Shown: positions 16,049 to 25,207 of the stretch, in pieces | How the letters are laid out: the number at the start of each line of letters is the position of its first letter | How positions within the stretch are numbered: position 1 is the first letter of the stretch | Source of the DNA: Candidatus Sumerlaeota bacterium | Lineage (GTDB): Bacteria; Sumerlaeota; Sumerlaeia; UBA8349 | Direction of reading: 5' to 3' | DNA: 37,509 nt | Assembly: GCA_016931035.1 (NCBI GenBank) | Contig: JAFGFN010000129.1 | Location: 1 to 37,509, forward strand | Made by a program: the position numbers and the translations under genes | Notes under the pieces: model-generated | What the model was told of the DNA's origin: nothing | The model's input: the letters and a program-made list of their open reading frames with translations, nothing else | Databases searched by the model: none

Positions 16049-18013
16049 ATGTCTCCAACCTTCTTCCTGATCGTCCTGACCGTCATCGCGGTTCCCCTGG
16101 CCTTCAATCCGTGGGGATACAACTCGTTCGCTGTCCCCAAGGCGGCGCTGATTCGGGCGTTGGCGGCCATCGTGCTTCTGGCCGCGCTGATCGAAGGATT
16201 TCCGTGGGTTCGAGGCGGAACGAAGCGGCCGCGGCGCGACCCGCTCGTCGCCGTTCTGGTCGCGGCGGCGCTCACGGGCGCGGCGGTTCTCGTGCTGTCG
16301 TCCGTGATGTCGGTCAACCCGCGCATGAGTCTCTGGGGAAACTACGGGCGCCAAGAAGGTCTTCTGACACGGCTCTCGTATGTCGTCCTCTTTCTCGTCG
16401 CCCTGTGGCGGATCGATTCCGTCGGGCGGATCGAACGGCTCATGTCGGCGCTGGTCTGGTCGAGCGTTCCGGTCGTGCTCTACGGTTTCGCCCAGGCGGC
16501 GGGAATCGATCCGTTCGTCTGGCGGAGCGACGCCGCGTCGCCCGTGATGTCGACCTTCGGACGGGCGAACTTCCTCGGCGCGCATCTCGTGATGGTCATG
16601 CCATTGACGCTCGCGTGGGTCTTGGCCCGAAACCGCCCCAAGACGGGTGCGTTTCTTCTTGCCGCCCAGTTCGCGTGCCTGGCGTTGACTCTGGCGCGGG
16701 GCGCGTGGATCGGCTTCGCCGTGGCCGTCGCCGTTTTCGGACTCGTCTCGGGCGCGCGACGCCGACGTCTCCGGATCGCCATCGTCGCCTGTCTCCCGTT
16801 GCTCATCGCAGGCGGGACGCTGCTCGAACTCGGACGGAGCGACAGCGCCCTCCTGCGTCTCGCTCAGCGCACCGGCTCCGCGCGTCTCGTATCTTTCGCG
16901 GACCTGAGCGCGGGATCGGCCGCCGCGCGCACCACCATCTGGCGCACGTCATGGAAGCTGGCGCGCGAGCGCCCCTGGCTCGGCTACGGACCCGACACGA
17001 TGCCGCTGGTCTTCGAACGGGTCTACCCGCCGCAACTGGTCTACTACCTCGGGCGACACACGACGGTGGACCGCGCGCACAACGTCTGGCTCGATCAGGC
17101 GATGGCGTCGGGTCTCGCAGGAGCGACAGTATTCGGGATCCTGCTCGCGGTCTTCTGCGCGATTATTGTGAGAGGGTGCCGGGCGGCGTCGGACGCGAGG
17201 CGGACGGCGCTCTGGGCGGGGATCGCGGCGGCTGTCGCCGGGCATCTGGCCGATCTGCACTTCAGCTTCGACGAGATCGGCACGGCAACGGTGTTCTGGA
17301 TGCTGCTGGCTATGGCGTGCGGGCTCTATCGCGCGCAGACCGCCGACCAGGCGCGAGACCCGCATTCGAACGATACCCAGGCATCGGGACGCGGCCTTTC
17401 GCGGCGCGCGTCGCTGACCTTCGCGGTTCCGGCACTGCTGTTGGCCGTGTTGATCGCGGCTGTCTGTCTCAAACCGGTCCGAGCCGACGTGATGCACTGC
17501 CGCGCGCTCGCTCGCGAGGCGCTGCCCCTCGATCGGCTCGCCGCCGCTCGGCGCGCCGTCCGCGCCTGGCCCGTCGAACCTTCTTACCGAATCACCTACG
17601 GCTCGCAGCTCGGGCAAGCGGGCGAGTTCGATGCCGCCGACGAGCAGTTTCGCGCGGCCGACCGCCTCGCGCCCGACGATCCGCGCATCTGGGCGGCGCG
17701 CGGCGACGCTTACGCCCATTGGGCCGGGCGCGATCCGGCGTGGCGGCGCGCGGCCGAACACGCGTCTCGGCGCGCCCTGAACCTCGCCCCCACCCGCGCG
17801 ACGTACCACACCGCCCTCGGACTCGTTCTCGCCCAACAGGGCCGCCTCGACGAAGGCGTCGCTGAACTCGAGCGCGCCGTCGATCTCGATGCGACCGACG
17901 CGATCGCCTACGGCCACCTCGCGGGCGTCTACCAGGCAATGGGCCGCCCCGCCGACGCCGAGCGCGCCCGCGCGGAGGCGCAATACTGGCGGGAAAGGAC
18001 CCACCCCGAGTGA
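16049..18013 (+). CDS. O-antigen ligase/polymerase family protein with C-terminal TPRs
   Basis: The protein has 654 aa. About twelve hydrophobic segments span residues 5-430, with a large periplasmic loop before WLGYGPDTMPLVFERVYP and the conserved HNVWLDQAMASGL (about 345-357). The Arg in GRQEGLL (about 101-107) and the His in HNVWL are the usual functional residues of the Wzy_C/WaaL family. Residues 480-650 are soluble, with at least three TPR-like units (for example AEFDAADEQFRAADRLAP-like helices and LDEGVAELERAVDLDAT). Such enzymes polymerise or transfer lipid-linked glycan in the periplasm. It starts a divergent unit beside the Wzx operon. Ligase versus polymerase cannot be decided. RBS before ATG 16049 is weak. 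Confidence 0.88.
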   Translation: MSPTFFLIVLTVIAVPLAFNPWGYNSFAVPKAALIRALAAIVLLAALIEGFPWVRGGTKRPRRDPLVAVLVAAALTGAAVLVLSSVMSVNPRMSLWGNYGRQEGLLTRLSYVVLFLVALWRIDSVGRIERLMSALVWSSVPVVLYGFAQAAGIDPFVWRSDAASPVMSTFGRANFLGAHLVMVMPLTLAWVLARNRPKTGAFLLAAQFACLALTLARGAWIGFAVAVAVFGLVSGARRRRLRIAIVACLPLLIAGGTLLELGRSDSALLRLAQRTGSARLVSFADLSAGSAAARTTIWRTSWKLARERPWLGYGPDTMPLVFERVYPPQLVYYLGRHTTVDRAHNVWLDQAMASGLAGATVFGILLAVFCAIIVRGCRAASDARRTALWAGIAAAVAGHLADLHFSFDEIGTATVFWMLLAMACGLYRAQTADQARDPHSNDTQASGRGLSRRASLTFAVPALLLAVLIAAVCLKPVRADVMHCRALAREALPLDRLAAARRAVRAWPVEPSYRITYGSQLGQAGEFDAADEQFRAADRLAPDDPRIWAARGDAYAHWAGRDPAWRRAAEHASRRALNLAPTRATYHTALGLVLAQQGRLDEGVAELERAVDLDATDAIAYGHLAGVYQAMGRPADAERARAEAQYWRERTHPE

Positions 18014-18184
18014 TCGGCCTCGCCCCGAGCGGTCTCCTCGCCATTGCCATCGCCTACAGAGTCTGCACCCTCAAATCCGACGCCTCCCGAGACCGCAAAA
18101 AAGCTCGCATGGGCGGTGCGCGAGCGTGTAGACTCGCGGGGTTGGATCGCAGAACCTACTCTTCTTCGCTCCGGAGGTTGAAAG

Positions 18185-19810
18185 ATGCGTCCCAAACCGT
18201 CTCGAAACCGAGTGGCGATCTTCGCATTCACCATCGCCTTCTCGCTCATCCTCTGGGCCGCGTGGTCCGATCCCCCTGCTCCTCCGCCTCCCCAAGAAAC
18301 AATCGCGGCAACGGCGGCCACCGTCGATGAAGCCTTCACTTATCAAGGCCGACTCACCGATCCGTCGGGCAATCCCTACAACGGCACGTACGAGATGCGA
18401 TTCTTCCTCGTCGATGCCGAAACGGGCGGAACCACTCTCTGGGACAGCGGAATCCGAAGCGTCTCCGTTTCCGACGGGCTCTTCAGCGTCGAGCTCGACG
18501 CCCCGCAGTCGGTTTTCAACGGCCAGGAGGTCTGGTTGCGCATTCGAGTCGAGGGCGTGAATCTCTCGCCGCGACGCAAGATCCTCCCCGCGCCCTATGC
18601 CTTGGGCCTGCGTCCCGGCGCCGAGATGTCGGGCGAGCCGATCGGGGTGACCGGTCATGTACTCAAGGTAACCAAGGAGGGCTTGGGCACGGGGTCCTCG
18701 GGAGTATACGGCGAGGCGTCGACAGGGTTTGCCCTCCGCGGCGATTCAAGCGGCGGCGTCGGCGTCTACGGCTACACGGAGGCGGGCGCCGGAGTGTACG
18801 GCTACGATGGCGGCACCCCTCAAGGCCATGGGTACGGAGGATACTTCACCAGCTCTTCCGGCGTTGGAGTCTACGGCTACAGCTCGGCTCAGAGATATTA
18901 CTCCAACCAGTACGCGCCGGGTGTGTTCGGCAAGAGTGCGAACGGTATCGGGGTCTACGGCCTGAGCGATTCGAACTGGGCGGGAGTCCAGGGGGAATCG
19001 ACAGACGGAATTGGGGTCTACGGGAAAAGTACGAACAGCTACGGCGTGTATGGATATAGTTCGACCGACGACGGCGTGTATGGATACAGCTTCGGCGACT
19101 ACGGCGGCAACTTCTATAGCGCGACCTACAGAGGCCTTTACGCTTCTAGCGACACCGGGGACTATGCGGGCTATTTCGTCGACCGGGGGGGAAGCGCCTG
19201 GCCGGGTGTCTATATTGACGGGACGTTGGTCGCGTCGGGCTCCAAGAGCGGCTACGTTGTAGACATTTGCCTAAACGACGGACCCGAGCCGCTCGAAACC
19301 GGCGACGTGGTCGAGATCGTCGGGGCGGCCCCACCGGCGGTGGGACGCATCCCTCTCGTGCGGGTGCGTAAGACCGCTCGCGCCGAAAGCACGGCGGTCG
19401 TCGGTGTCGTCGATCAGCCTTTCGAGGTGCCGCCCCCGGTCGAGGAGAGTATGGAGGAGTCGCCCGACGTGACGTCGTCGGATTCGCCCGACGGGGCGGA
19501 GCCGACTAAGGTCGATCCGAGATGCCGGCGAGATCTTCCCAAACCCCAAGCGGCCGACGCGTCCGTCGAGGCCGACACGGGCGTCGCCGCGCAGCGTCAC
19601 CTCAGCGTCGTGACCTTGGGAGCGTTCCGCGCGATCAAGGTCGACGCGACCTATGGAGCCATTCGACCGGGCGACCTGCTGGTCTCCTCCCCCACCCCGG
19701 GCCATGCCATGCGGGCCGATTCGCCGAAGATCGGGACGGTCGTCGGCAAAGCCCTGGGCGGACTCGAAGAGGGCCAAGGCCGCATTCCGGTATTCGTCTC
19801 ACTCAAATGA
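18185..19810 (+). CDS. Secreted YQGRLTD protein with many GVYGYS repeats (paralogue)
   Basis: The protein has 541 aa. GGAGG seven bases before ATG 18185 fixes the start. A hydrophobic export signal (about 9-27) ends in a Pro-rich stretch. FTYQGRLTDPSGNPYNG and EMRFFLVDAETGGTTLWDSG match the paralogue at 13434-14945 nearly residue for residue. Residues 165-340 contain about ten units of GVYGYS/GVYGKS/GVYGLS type, consistent with a stacked beta structure. An acidic, Pro-rich linker (about 410-445) leads to a C-terminal module with IRPGDLLVSSPTPGHAM and IGTVVGKALGGLEEGQGRIPVFVSLK-like ending. It follows the ligase gene by 171 nt. Probable surface or extracellular fibre protein; activity unknown. 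Confidence 0.85.
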   Translation: MRPKPSRNRVAIFAFTIAFSLILWAAWSDPPAPPPPQETIAATAATVDEAFTYQGRLTDPSGNPYNGTYEMRFFLVDAETGGTTLWDSGIRSVSVSDGLFSVELDAPQSVFNGQEVWLRIRVEGVNLSPRRKILPAPYALGLRPGAEMSGEPIGVTGHVLKVTKEGLGTGSSGVYGEASTGFALRGDSSGGVGVYGYTEAGAGVYGYDGGTPQGHGYGGYFTSSSGVGVYGYSSAQRYYSNQYAPGVFGKSANGIGVYGLSDSNWAGVQGESTDGIGVYGKSTNSYGVYGYSSTDDGVYGYSFGDYGGNFYSATYRGLYASSDTGDYAGYFVDRGGSAWPGVYIDGTLVASGSKSGYVVDICLNDGPEPLETGDVVEIVGAAPPAVGRIPLVRVRKTARAESTAVVGVVDQPFEVPPPVEESMEESPDVTSSDSPDGAEPTKVDPRCRRDLPKPQAADASVEADTGVAAQRHLSVVTLGAFRAIKVDATYGAIRPGDLLVSSPTPGHAMRADSPKIGTVVGKALGGLEEGQGRIPVFVSLK

Positions 19811-21232
19811 CGTGGGCGGAACGTGCTCCAACCTGACAATCCGATTGCCCTTGAATACCAACACCCTTTCCCCTTCGGGAAAGGGTGTTTCGCTTTCCAG
19901 CGGATCGGGCGCGATCAACCGAAATGCCGGATCGTCGTACGCAAGGCGCAGAGCGGCTTCGAGATGAATGCCGCGATCGACGGCGAACCGCGGCAGATCG
20001 AGAACGACCACCTCGGCCCCCGAGGGCAACTCGGGATAGACCGCCTTCGCGTCTTCGACGAGTTGTTCCATCAGTCGTTCGCGGTACTCGTAGTCGTTGT
20101 CCTCGATCCAAGTATCGAGGGCGAAAGCGAGCAGGATCGCCGCGCACACACCCATCGCAGCCCTCCGCTCCCAAGAGCGGCGGCGCGCGAACCGCCTGGC
20201 GATCCGATCGAGCAGTCCGCCACCGATGAGCCCCGCCGCTGTCGAAGCCAGATAGCTGTAGCGCGAGGTCGGCTCCATCGTGAACGGAAGATAAGGAAGC
20301 ACCCCCGCAAGAAGTAGGACCAGGCTCCACCTCGCTCCCCGGCCACCCCGTCCGAACAACGCGATCAGGGCGACCGGAAGAAGCCATCGCAATCCCTCGA
20401 AGATCGCGACGTACGAGGCGCCAAGACCGACCTTCCCGAACGCGTGTTCGAACGGAAAGAAGACCCGCACGAGGTAGGTGTCGAGATTCGCCGCCATGTG
20501 CCAACCCACCGTGTAGTAACCGCGTTGGACGAGATACGATCCCCCGACCGACGACCACGCGTTCGCCCCGATGGCAATACCGACGAGCACGACGCCGACG
20601 GCGAACCCGATCCACCCGCGACGTCGAGCGTCGGGGCGCCAAGCGAGAAGAAGCGGGTACGCGCCCATTGGGATCAGGACGGCATAGAACGACGCCTTGC
20701 ACAGAAGACCCGCCGCGAAGAGCGCGAGCGTCGAGAAAAGAAGCGCCTGTTTCCCGCTCCGCACGTAGCGAACGAACCCGACCAGCGTGGCGAGAGAGAA
20801 CACCGCCGTCACCGGGTGATAGAACGCCGCGATCCAGAACACCGCTTCGTTCGCGCAGCTGTTGAGCGAGAACAGACTCGCCGCCAACAGAGCCCCTCGC
20901 CGCCGTCGCAGTACCTCGGTCCCGAGACGATAGACGAAGAACGCGTTGAGAATGTGAATAGCGAGAATCGCCAACCGATAGACTATCGGGTTCTCGCCCC
21001 CGACGGCGTACAGGCCCCAGAAGAATCCCTTCGTCACCGGGGTGAACAACTGGCCCGGCTCCGGTTCGAGAACGAACGCGCCCGCGCTCGGCGCGAACCG
21101 CGCCCGCGCGAGCCAGTTGTAGTCGTCGAGCGAGAATTCGTTGTCGAGCGACGCGAACCATCCCGCGACGTTCAACGCCACGAGAAACGCGAAGGCCAAG
21201 CGGTCGAAACGAACGGCTTCGGATCGCACCAT
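19799..21232 (-). CDS. Polytopic membrane protein, GT-C glycosyltransferase-like
   Basis: The protein has 477 aa. An N-terminal membrane segment (about 12-28) is followed by NEFSLDDYNWLARARF; the DD pair in the first periplasmic loop is the typical GT-C (PMT/TMTC-like) acidic motif. About nine more hydrophobic segments run to residue 380, and a soluble C-terminal tail of about 90 residues ends at 477. It lies 52 nt downstream of murB on the same strand and converges with the secreted-protein gene, overlapping its last 12 nt. It would use polyprenyl-phosphate sugars on the outer membrane face; donor and acceptor are unknown. Membrane topology is clear, enzymatic role is inference. Confidence 0.78.
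   Translation of the reverse strand: MVRSEAVRFDRLAFAFLVALNVAGWFASLDNEFSLDDYNWLARARFAPSAGAFVLEPEPGQLFTPVTKGFFWGLYAVGGENPIVYRLAILAIHILNAFFVYRLGTEVLRRRRGALLAASLFSLNSCANEAVFWIAAFYHPVTAVFSLATLVGFVRYVRSGKQALLFSTLALFAAGLLCKASFYAVLIPMGAYPLLLAWRPDARRRGWIGFAVGVVLVGIAIGANAWSSVGGSYLVQRGYYTVGWHMAANLDTYLVRVFFPFEHAFGKVGLGASYVAIFEGLRWLLPVALIALFGRGGRGARWSLVLLLAGVLPYLPFTMEPTSRYSYLASTAAGLIGGGLLDRIARRFARRRSWERRAAMGVCAAILLAFALDTWIEDNDYEYRERLMEQLVEDAKAVYPELPSGAEVVVLDLPRFAVDRGIHLEAALRLAYDDPAFRLIAPDPLESETPFPEGERVLVFKGNRIVRLEHVPPTSFE
19860..19889 (+). terminator. Strong hairpin, likely terminator of the secreted-protein gene
   Basis: A perfect 13-bp stem (ACACCCTTTCCC plus one flanking A/T pair) with loop CTTC, 19860-19872 pairing with 19877-19889, is followed on the plus strand by TTCGCTTT. 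It starts 50 nt after the stop codon at 19810, the right place for a terminator of the plus-strand unit. It lies inside the 3' end of the convergent membrane protein gene. The T-run is short, so termination strength is uncertain. Confidence 0.65.
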
Positions 21233-21284
21233 CGCACACCCTTCAGGTTTCTTTGTGTTTCGAAGCCGAAGCGCCTGCTTCCCG

Positions 21285-22250
21285 CTACGCCGGGAAGAAC
21301 GCGGGACGAGGCGAGCCGGGATCGGCCAAGTAGTGCACCTCGGGCTCGAGGGCGACGCCGGAGCGTTCGAGAACCGCTTCGTGCATCCGCGTCATGAGGG
21401 CGAGAATGTCGTCCGACGAAGCCCCGCCGAGGTTGACGATGAAGTTCGCGTGACGGCGGCTGATTTCCGCCCCGCCGATGCGAAGCCCTTTCATCCCGAG
21501 ATCGTCGATCAGCTTCCCCGCCGGGGGATGCGGCGCGCCGGGACTGCGAAACGTGCTCCCAAAGTTGGGTTGATCCAGAGGAAACTTGCTCTCGCGCTCG
21601 CGCATCGTCGCGTCGAACCGCGCGCGGACCGTCTCGGGCGTCAGCCCAAGCTCGCCCAGGCGGGCGAGTCGGAAGGCCGCGCGCACAATCAGCTCGGGGC
21701 CGTGGAGGAGGCGACTCGTCCGATACCCGAACTCCATCTCCGCTCCTGCGTGGCGTCGCTTCATGCCCGTTCGGTCGATCGTCTCGACCCACTCGAACCG
21801 ATCCGCGACGTACCCCCCGACGTTCGTCCCCGCGTTGATGACGACCGCGCCCCCGACGGTCCCGGGGACTTCGGCCATAAAATCGATCCCGCCCCATCCG
21901 AGACCGGCGGCTTCGAGCGCCACATCGCGCAAAGGCATCCCCCCGCCGACCGCCAGCAAGCCGTCGGCGTCCAGCGCAAACTCGCGTCGCCAACCCCGCG
22001 TGGACACGACAACCCCGTCCACGCCGCGCGAGTCGGCGAACAGGTTCGCCCCACCGCCGATATAGGCGAGCCGAACGTCCGGATGTTCGTTCAGGACCCG
22101 AAAGAGGGCGGCGAGCTCGTCCTCGCACGAGGGGAAAGCCATGACCCGCGCCGGACCGCCCACACGAACCGTCGTGTGGGCCGAGAGGGGTTCGCCGGGG
22201 CGAACATCGGCGACGACGCCGTTTAGGAGATCGAGAATCGCATCGGCCAC
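21285..22250 (-). CDS. murB: UDP-N-acetylenolpyruvoylglucosamine reductase MurB
   Basis: The protein has 321 aa. It reduces UDP-GlcNAc-enolpyruvate to UDP-MurNAc with NADPH and FAD in cytosolic peptidoglycan precursor synthesis. FAD-binding part: PLSAHTTVRVGGPA (21-34), YIGGGANLFADSRGVDGVVV (63-82), VPGTVGGAVVINAG (128-141). Active site: Arg177 in GYRTSR, Ser232 in GSTFRSP as proton donor, Glu304 in EPEVHYL. The frame is open back through the tRNA gene, but the only plausible start after the tRNA is GTG 22250, with GCGAGG upstream; this gives the normal MurB length and about 20 residues before the first motif. No other mur genes are adjacent. Confidence 0.96.
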   Translation of the reverse strand: MADAILDLLNGVVADVRPGEPLSAHTTVRVGGPARVMAFPSCEDELAALFRVLNEHPDVRLAYIGGGANLFADSRGVDGVVVSTRGWRREFALDADGLLAVGGGMPLRDVALEAAGLGWGGIDFMAEVPGTVGGAVVINAGTNVGGYVADRFEWVETIDRTGMKRRHAGAEMEFGYRTSRLLHGPELIVRAAFRLARLGELGLTPETVRARFDATMRERESKFPLDQPNFGSTFRSPGAPHPPAGKLIDDLGMKGLRIGGAEISRRHANFIVNLGGASSDDILALMTRMHEAVLERSGVALEPEVHYLADPGSPRPAFFPA

Positions 22251-22340
22251 CGTTCGATATGCCTCGCAACGCCACGTTGCCTGGGAATCGTCGAAACCTA
22301 TGACTTGGAATACAGGAAGGCGATGTGCGGATTGCCGAAA

Positions 22341-22428
<88 letters not shown>

Positions 22429-22691
22429 GCACGGGCGATACGCGCGCCCTCGAACCGAGTGTAACCAAGTCCGAGAGACGCGTATATGGAAAAGAGCGAA
22501 TGCCGGAAGAACCGCGACGAGTGCGCCGAACGTCCCAGCCTGTTTTGCCTGTACAAAACGCCCCGTTCCGCATAATAAGGGGCGTGGGGCCGATCCCCCT
22601 TCACGGAGCGCGGAATCGTCCCACGGGGCATCCCTTTATAGGTCATTGGCCCGCGTTTTCAAGTCTTTTCTCGAACGGCGAAACCGCCCCT
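22429..22691. other. Intergenic region with two small hairpins
   Basis: This is the 263-base gap between the tRNA gene (minus) and the double-glycosyltransferase gene (plus). ACGCCCC at 22558-22564 pairs with GGGGCGT at 22579-22585, and GGGG/CCCC pairs follow directly at 22586-22598. Neither hairpin has a T-run. Promoters for both flanking genes must be here, but no convincing element was recognised. Confidence 0.4.
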
Positions 22692-25064
22692 ATGTCCGGA
22701 CCTGCCGCCCCACCGTCCCGAGTCGCGCTCGATGTGCGAATGTGGCGGCATTCGGGCATCGGTTCCTATCTCCAAGGGCTGACCGACGAGTTTGCTCTCC
22801 TCGATCCATCGCCTCGACTCGCGTGTTTGGGACCGCGGGACATCGTCGCCGAAGCCGTTGCGAAGAGTCCTGCATGGAAGGGGGTCGCCTTCGGCGCTCC
22901 CGTCTATAGTCTCCGCGAGCAAATCGCGCGTCCCTCGGCTCCGAGCGGCGCTGGCGACTGGGCCCTGTTCCACGCGCCGCACTACAATTTCCCGCTTTCG
23001 TGGCCGTCGTCGCGGCCGCTCGTTGTCTCCGTCCACGATTTGATTCATCTCGAATCGCGCCATCCTCTCAAACGGGCCTATGTGCGCTTCTTTCTCAGAC
23101 GGCTGGAACGCCGTCCCGGCGAGAGTCTGGTCGTCGTGACGGGATCCCAAGCCACGCGCGAACGGCTCCTCGAAGAGGCGTCGCACCTGAGCCCCGAGCG
23201 CGTTCGACTCGTCCCCTACGGCGGCCTCGCGCGGCGCTATCTCGACGCCTCGCCCTCGTCCGAGGAGATCGCACGATGGCGCTGTCGGCGCGGACTTCCC
23301 GACAAGTACTTCCTCATGGTCGGACTCGATCTGCCGCACAAAAACCACGCCTTCGTCGTAAGGGCGCTCGCGCGAATGCTCGAAGACGGAGGAGACCTCG
23401 CCGAGCACGGGCTCGTGCTGTGCGGCAAGGGCCAGGAGGCCGCGGCGCAAAGATGCCGAAGTCTGATCCGGAGCGGGTCGAACTCGCAGTCGCTCTCCAT
23501 CGTCGGCCTGAGCGACCTGAGCGCCGAAGAAATGCCTCTTCTCTACGCCGGCGCGTCGCTCCTGATCTTCCCTTCGCTGGTCGAGGGCTTCGGACTGCCC
23601 ATCGTCGAAGCGCAGGCGATGAGGATCCCCGTCGTCGCGTCGGATCGACCCGCCCCGCGCGAGGCGGGAGGCGACGCCGCGCGATACTTCGATCCGTGCG
23701 ACGAGGACAGTTTGATCGAATCGATCGGGGCGGTTCTCGCCGACGCCGCGGCGCGCGAAGAGACGATCCGGCGCGGACGCGAACGGGCCGAGGGAATGAG
23801 CTGGGCCTCGGCCGCGCGCGAAACCGCCGCGATCTATCGCGAACTCGCGGGCGACTCGGTGTTCGAACCGGCTGCCGCGAGCCCCCTTTATCCCGCTTCC
23901 TCTCCCTCGGAAAAGACGCCCAAGCGGGGGTCCCGCTCGGAACGGCCGAGCTCGCCCCGCCCGCCCTTTTTCGACAAACGCGTCGCGTTCGTCCACGACT
24001 GGCTTAACGGCCGCCGCGGAGGCGAGAAAGTCCTCGAAGAACTCTGCGCGCTTTGGCCTCTGGCCGACATCCACACCCTCTTCTATGAACCGCACCTCGT
24101 GAGCGGCGCGATCAACCGCCACGCGGTGCATCCCTCGCCCCTCCAGCGCTTCCCCCGTTCGCGCCGACACTATCGTTCCCTGCTCCCCCTCTACCCCTGG
24201 GCGATGCGACGGATGGACCTGAGCGGTCACGACCTCGTCGTCTCGGTGAGCCACTGCGCCGCCAAGTCGGCCCCGGTCCCCAACGGGGTGCCGCACATCT
24301 GTTACTGCCTGACCCCGGCGCGCTACCTCTACGATCAGAGCGAAGCCTATCTGGCCCGAGTCCCCGCCGCCGCAAGGTGGCTCGCGCGCAAGACCATCGA
24401 GCGTCTGCGCGAATGGGACCAGAGCACGGCGTTCCGCGTCACGCATTTCATCGCCATCTCGCGTTTCATCGCCGAGCGCATCCGCCACGTCTACGGCCTT
24501 TCGAGCGACGTGGTCTATCCGCCGGTCGATACCGACTACTTCACCCCCGCGCCCGAGGGAACAGCGCCGCGCGAGGAGTTCTTCCTCACGGTATCGGCCA
24601 ACACGCCGAACAAACGGCTCGACGTCGCCGTCGCGGCGTTCAACCGCCTCGGCCGGCCTCTGGTGGTCGTCGGACCGCGAGTGGACCAGCTGCGCCGCAT
24701 GGCGAGACCCAACGTCACTCTTCGTCCCTGGGTCGGACGCAACGAATTGCGCGATCTTTATCGCCGCGCGCGAGGATTCGTCTTCACGTCGGTCGAGGAT
24801 TTCGGCATCACCCCCGTCGAGGCCCAAGCGTGCGGGTGTCCCGTCATCGCCTTCGGCGAAGGAGGCGCGACCGAAACCGTCGTCCCCGGCCGCACGGGAA
24901 TCCTCTTCGAAGAGCAAAGCATGTACGCCCTGATCGACGCCCTGCGCGAGTACAAGCCCGAGGATTTCGATCCCGTCGAAATCCGCCGCAACGCCGAACG
25001 CTTCTCCACTGGGCGATTCCGGGACGACTTCCTGGCGGCGACGAGGAACGCATTGTCGGCGTGA
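22692..25064 (+). CDS. Bifunctional protein with two fused GT4 glycosyltransferases
   Basis: The protein has 790 aa, double the usual size. Domain 1 (about 1-395): VALDVRMWRHSGIGSYLQGL at the N terminus, VVSVHDLIHLESRHPLKR, YFLMVGLDLPHKNHAFVV, and the E-x7-E loop EGFGLPIVEAQAMRIPVVAS. A Pro/Ser-rich linker covers about 398-432. Domain 2 (about 433-790): RVAFVHDWLNGRRGGEKVLEEL, CYCLTPARYLYDQSEAYL, VYPPVDTDYFTP, and loop EDFGITPVEAQACGCPVIAF. Domain 2 matches WbaZ/WbdC-type mannosyltransferases; domain 1 resembles GDP-mannose-type GT4s. The protein could add two successive sugars, possibly mannoses. Start ATG 22692 is chosen because homology begins there; no good RBS precedes it, and the upstream open frame crosses the tRNA. 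Confidence 0.9.
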   Translation: MSGPAAPPSRVALDVRMWRHSGIGSYLQGLTDEFALLDPSPRLACLGPRDIVAEAVAKSPAWKGVAFGAPVYSLREQIARPSAPSGAGDWALFHAPHYNFPLSWPSSRPLVVSVHDLIHLESRHPLKRAYVRFFLRRLERRPGESLVVVTGSQATRERLLEEASHLSPERVRLVPYGGLARRYLDASPSSEEIARWRCRRGLPDKYFLMVGLDLPHKNHAFVVRALARMLEDGGDLAEHGLVLCGKGQEAAAQRCRSLIRSGSNSQSLSIVGLSDLSAEEMPLLYAGASLLIFPSLVEGFGLPIVEAQAMRIPVVASDRPAPREAGGDAARYFDPCDEDSLIESIGAVLADAAAREETIRRGRERAEGMSWASAARETAAIYRELAGDSVFEPAAASPLYPASSPSEKTPKRGSRSERPSSPRPPFFDKRVAFVHDWLNGRRGGEKVLEELCALWPLADIHTLFYEPHLVSGAINRHAVHPSPLQRFPRSRRHYRSLLPLYPWAMRRMDLSGHDLVVSVSHCAAKSAPVPNGVPHICYCLTPARYLYDQSEAYLARVPAAARWLARKTIERLREWDQSTAFRVTHFIAISRFIAERIRHVYGLSSDVVYPPVDTDYFTPAPEGTAPREEFFLTVSANTPNKRLDVAVAAFNRLGRPLVVVGPRVDQLRRMARPNVTLRPWVGRNELRDLYRRARGFVFTSVEDFGITPVEAQACGCPVIAFGEGGATETVVPGRTGILFEEQSMYALIDALREYKPEDFDPVEIRRNAERFSTGRFRDDFLAATRNALSA

Positions 25065-25207
25065 AACGAAGTCCGACTCTCGCCTCGGAGCCGATTTCCT
25101 TATCGCCTTGCACTCGACTATGAGAGAATAGTCCCGGATGAAACGTTCAGGGCACAATCTTTCGCCTGTTCGTTTTGTTTCGAACTGCCGAATCGCGGAG
25201 AAGGACC

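Noticed and set aside
21278-21297. CTTCCCG/CGGGAAG hairpin over the murB stop codon as terminator
   Set aside because: The stem is only seven pairs, overlaps the stop codon and has no T-run; the downstream gene on the same strand starts 52 nt later.
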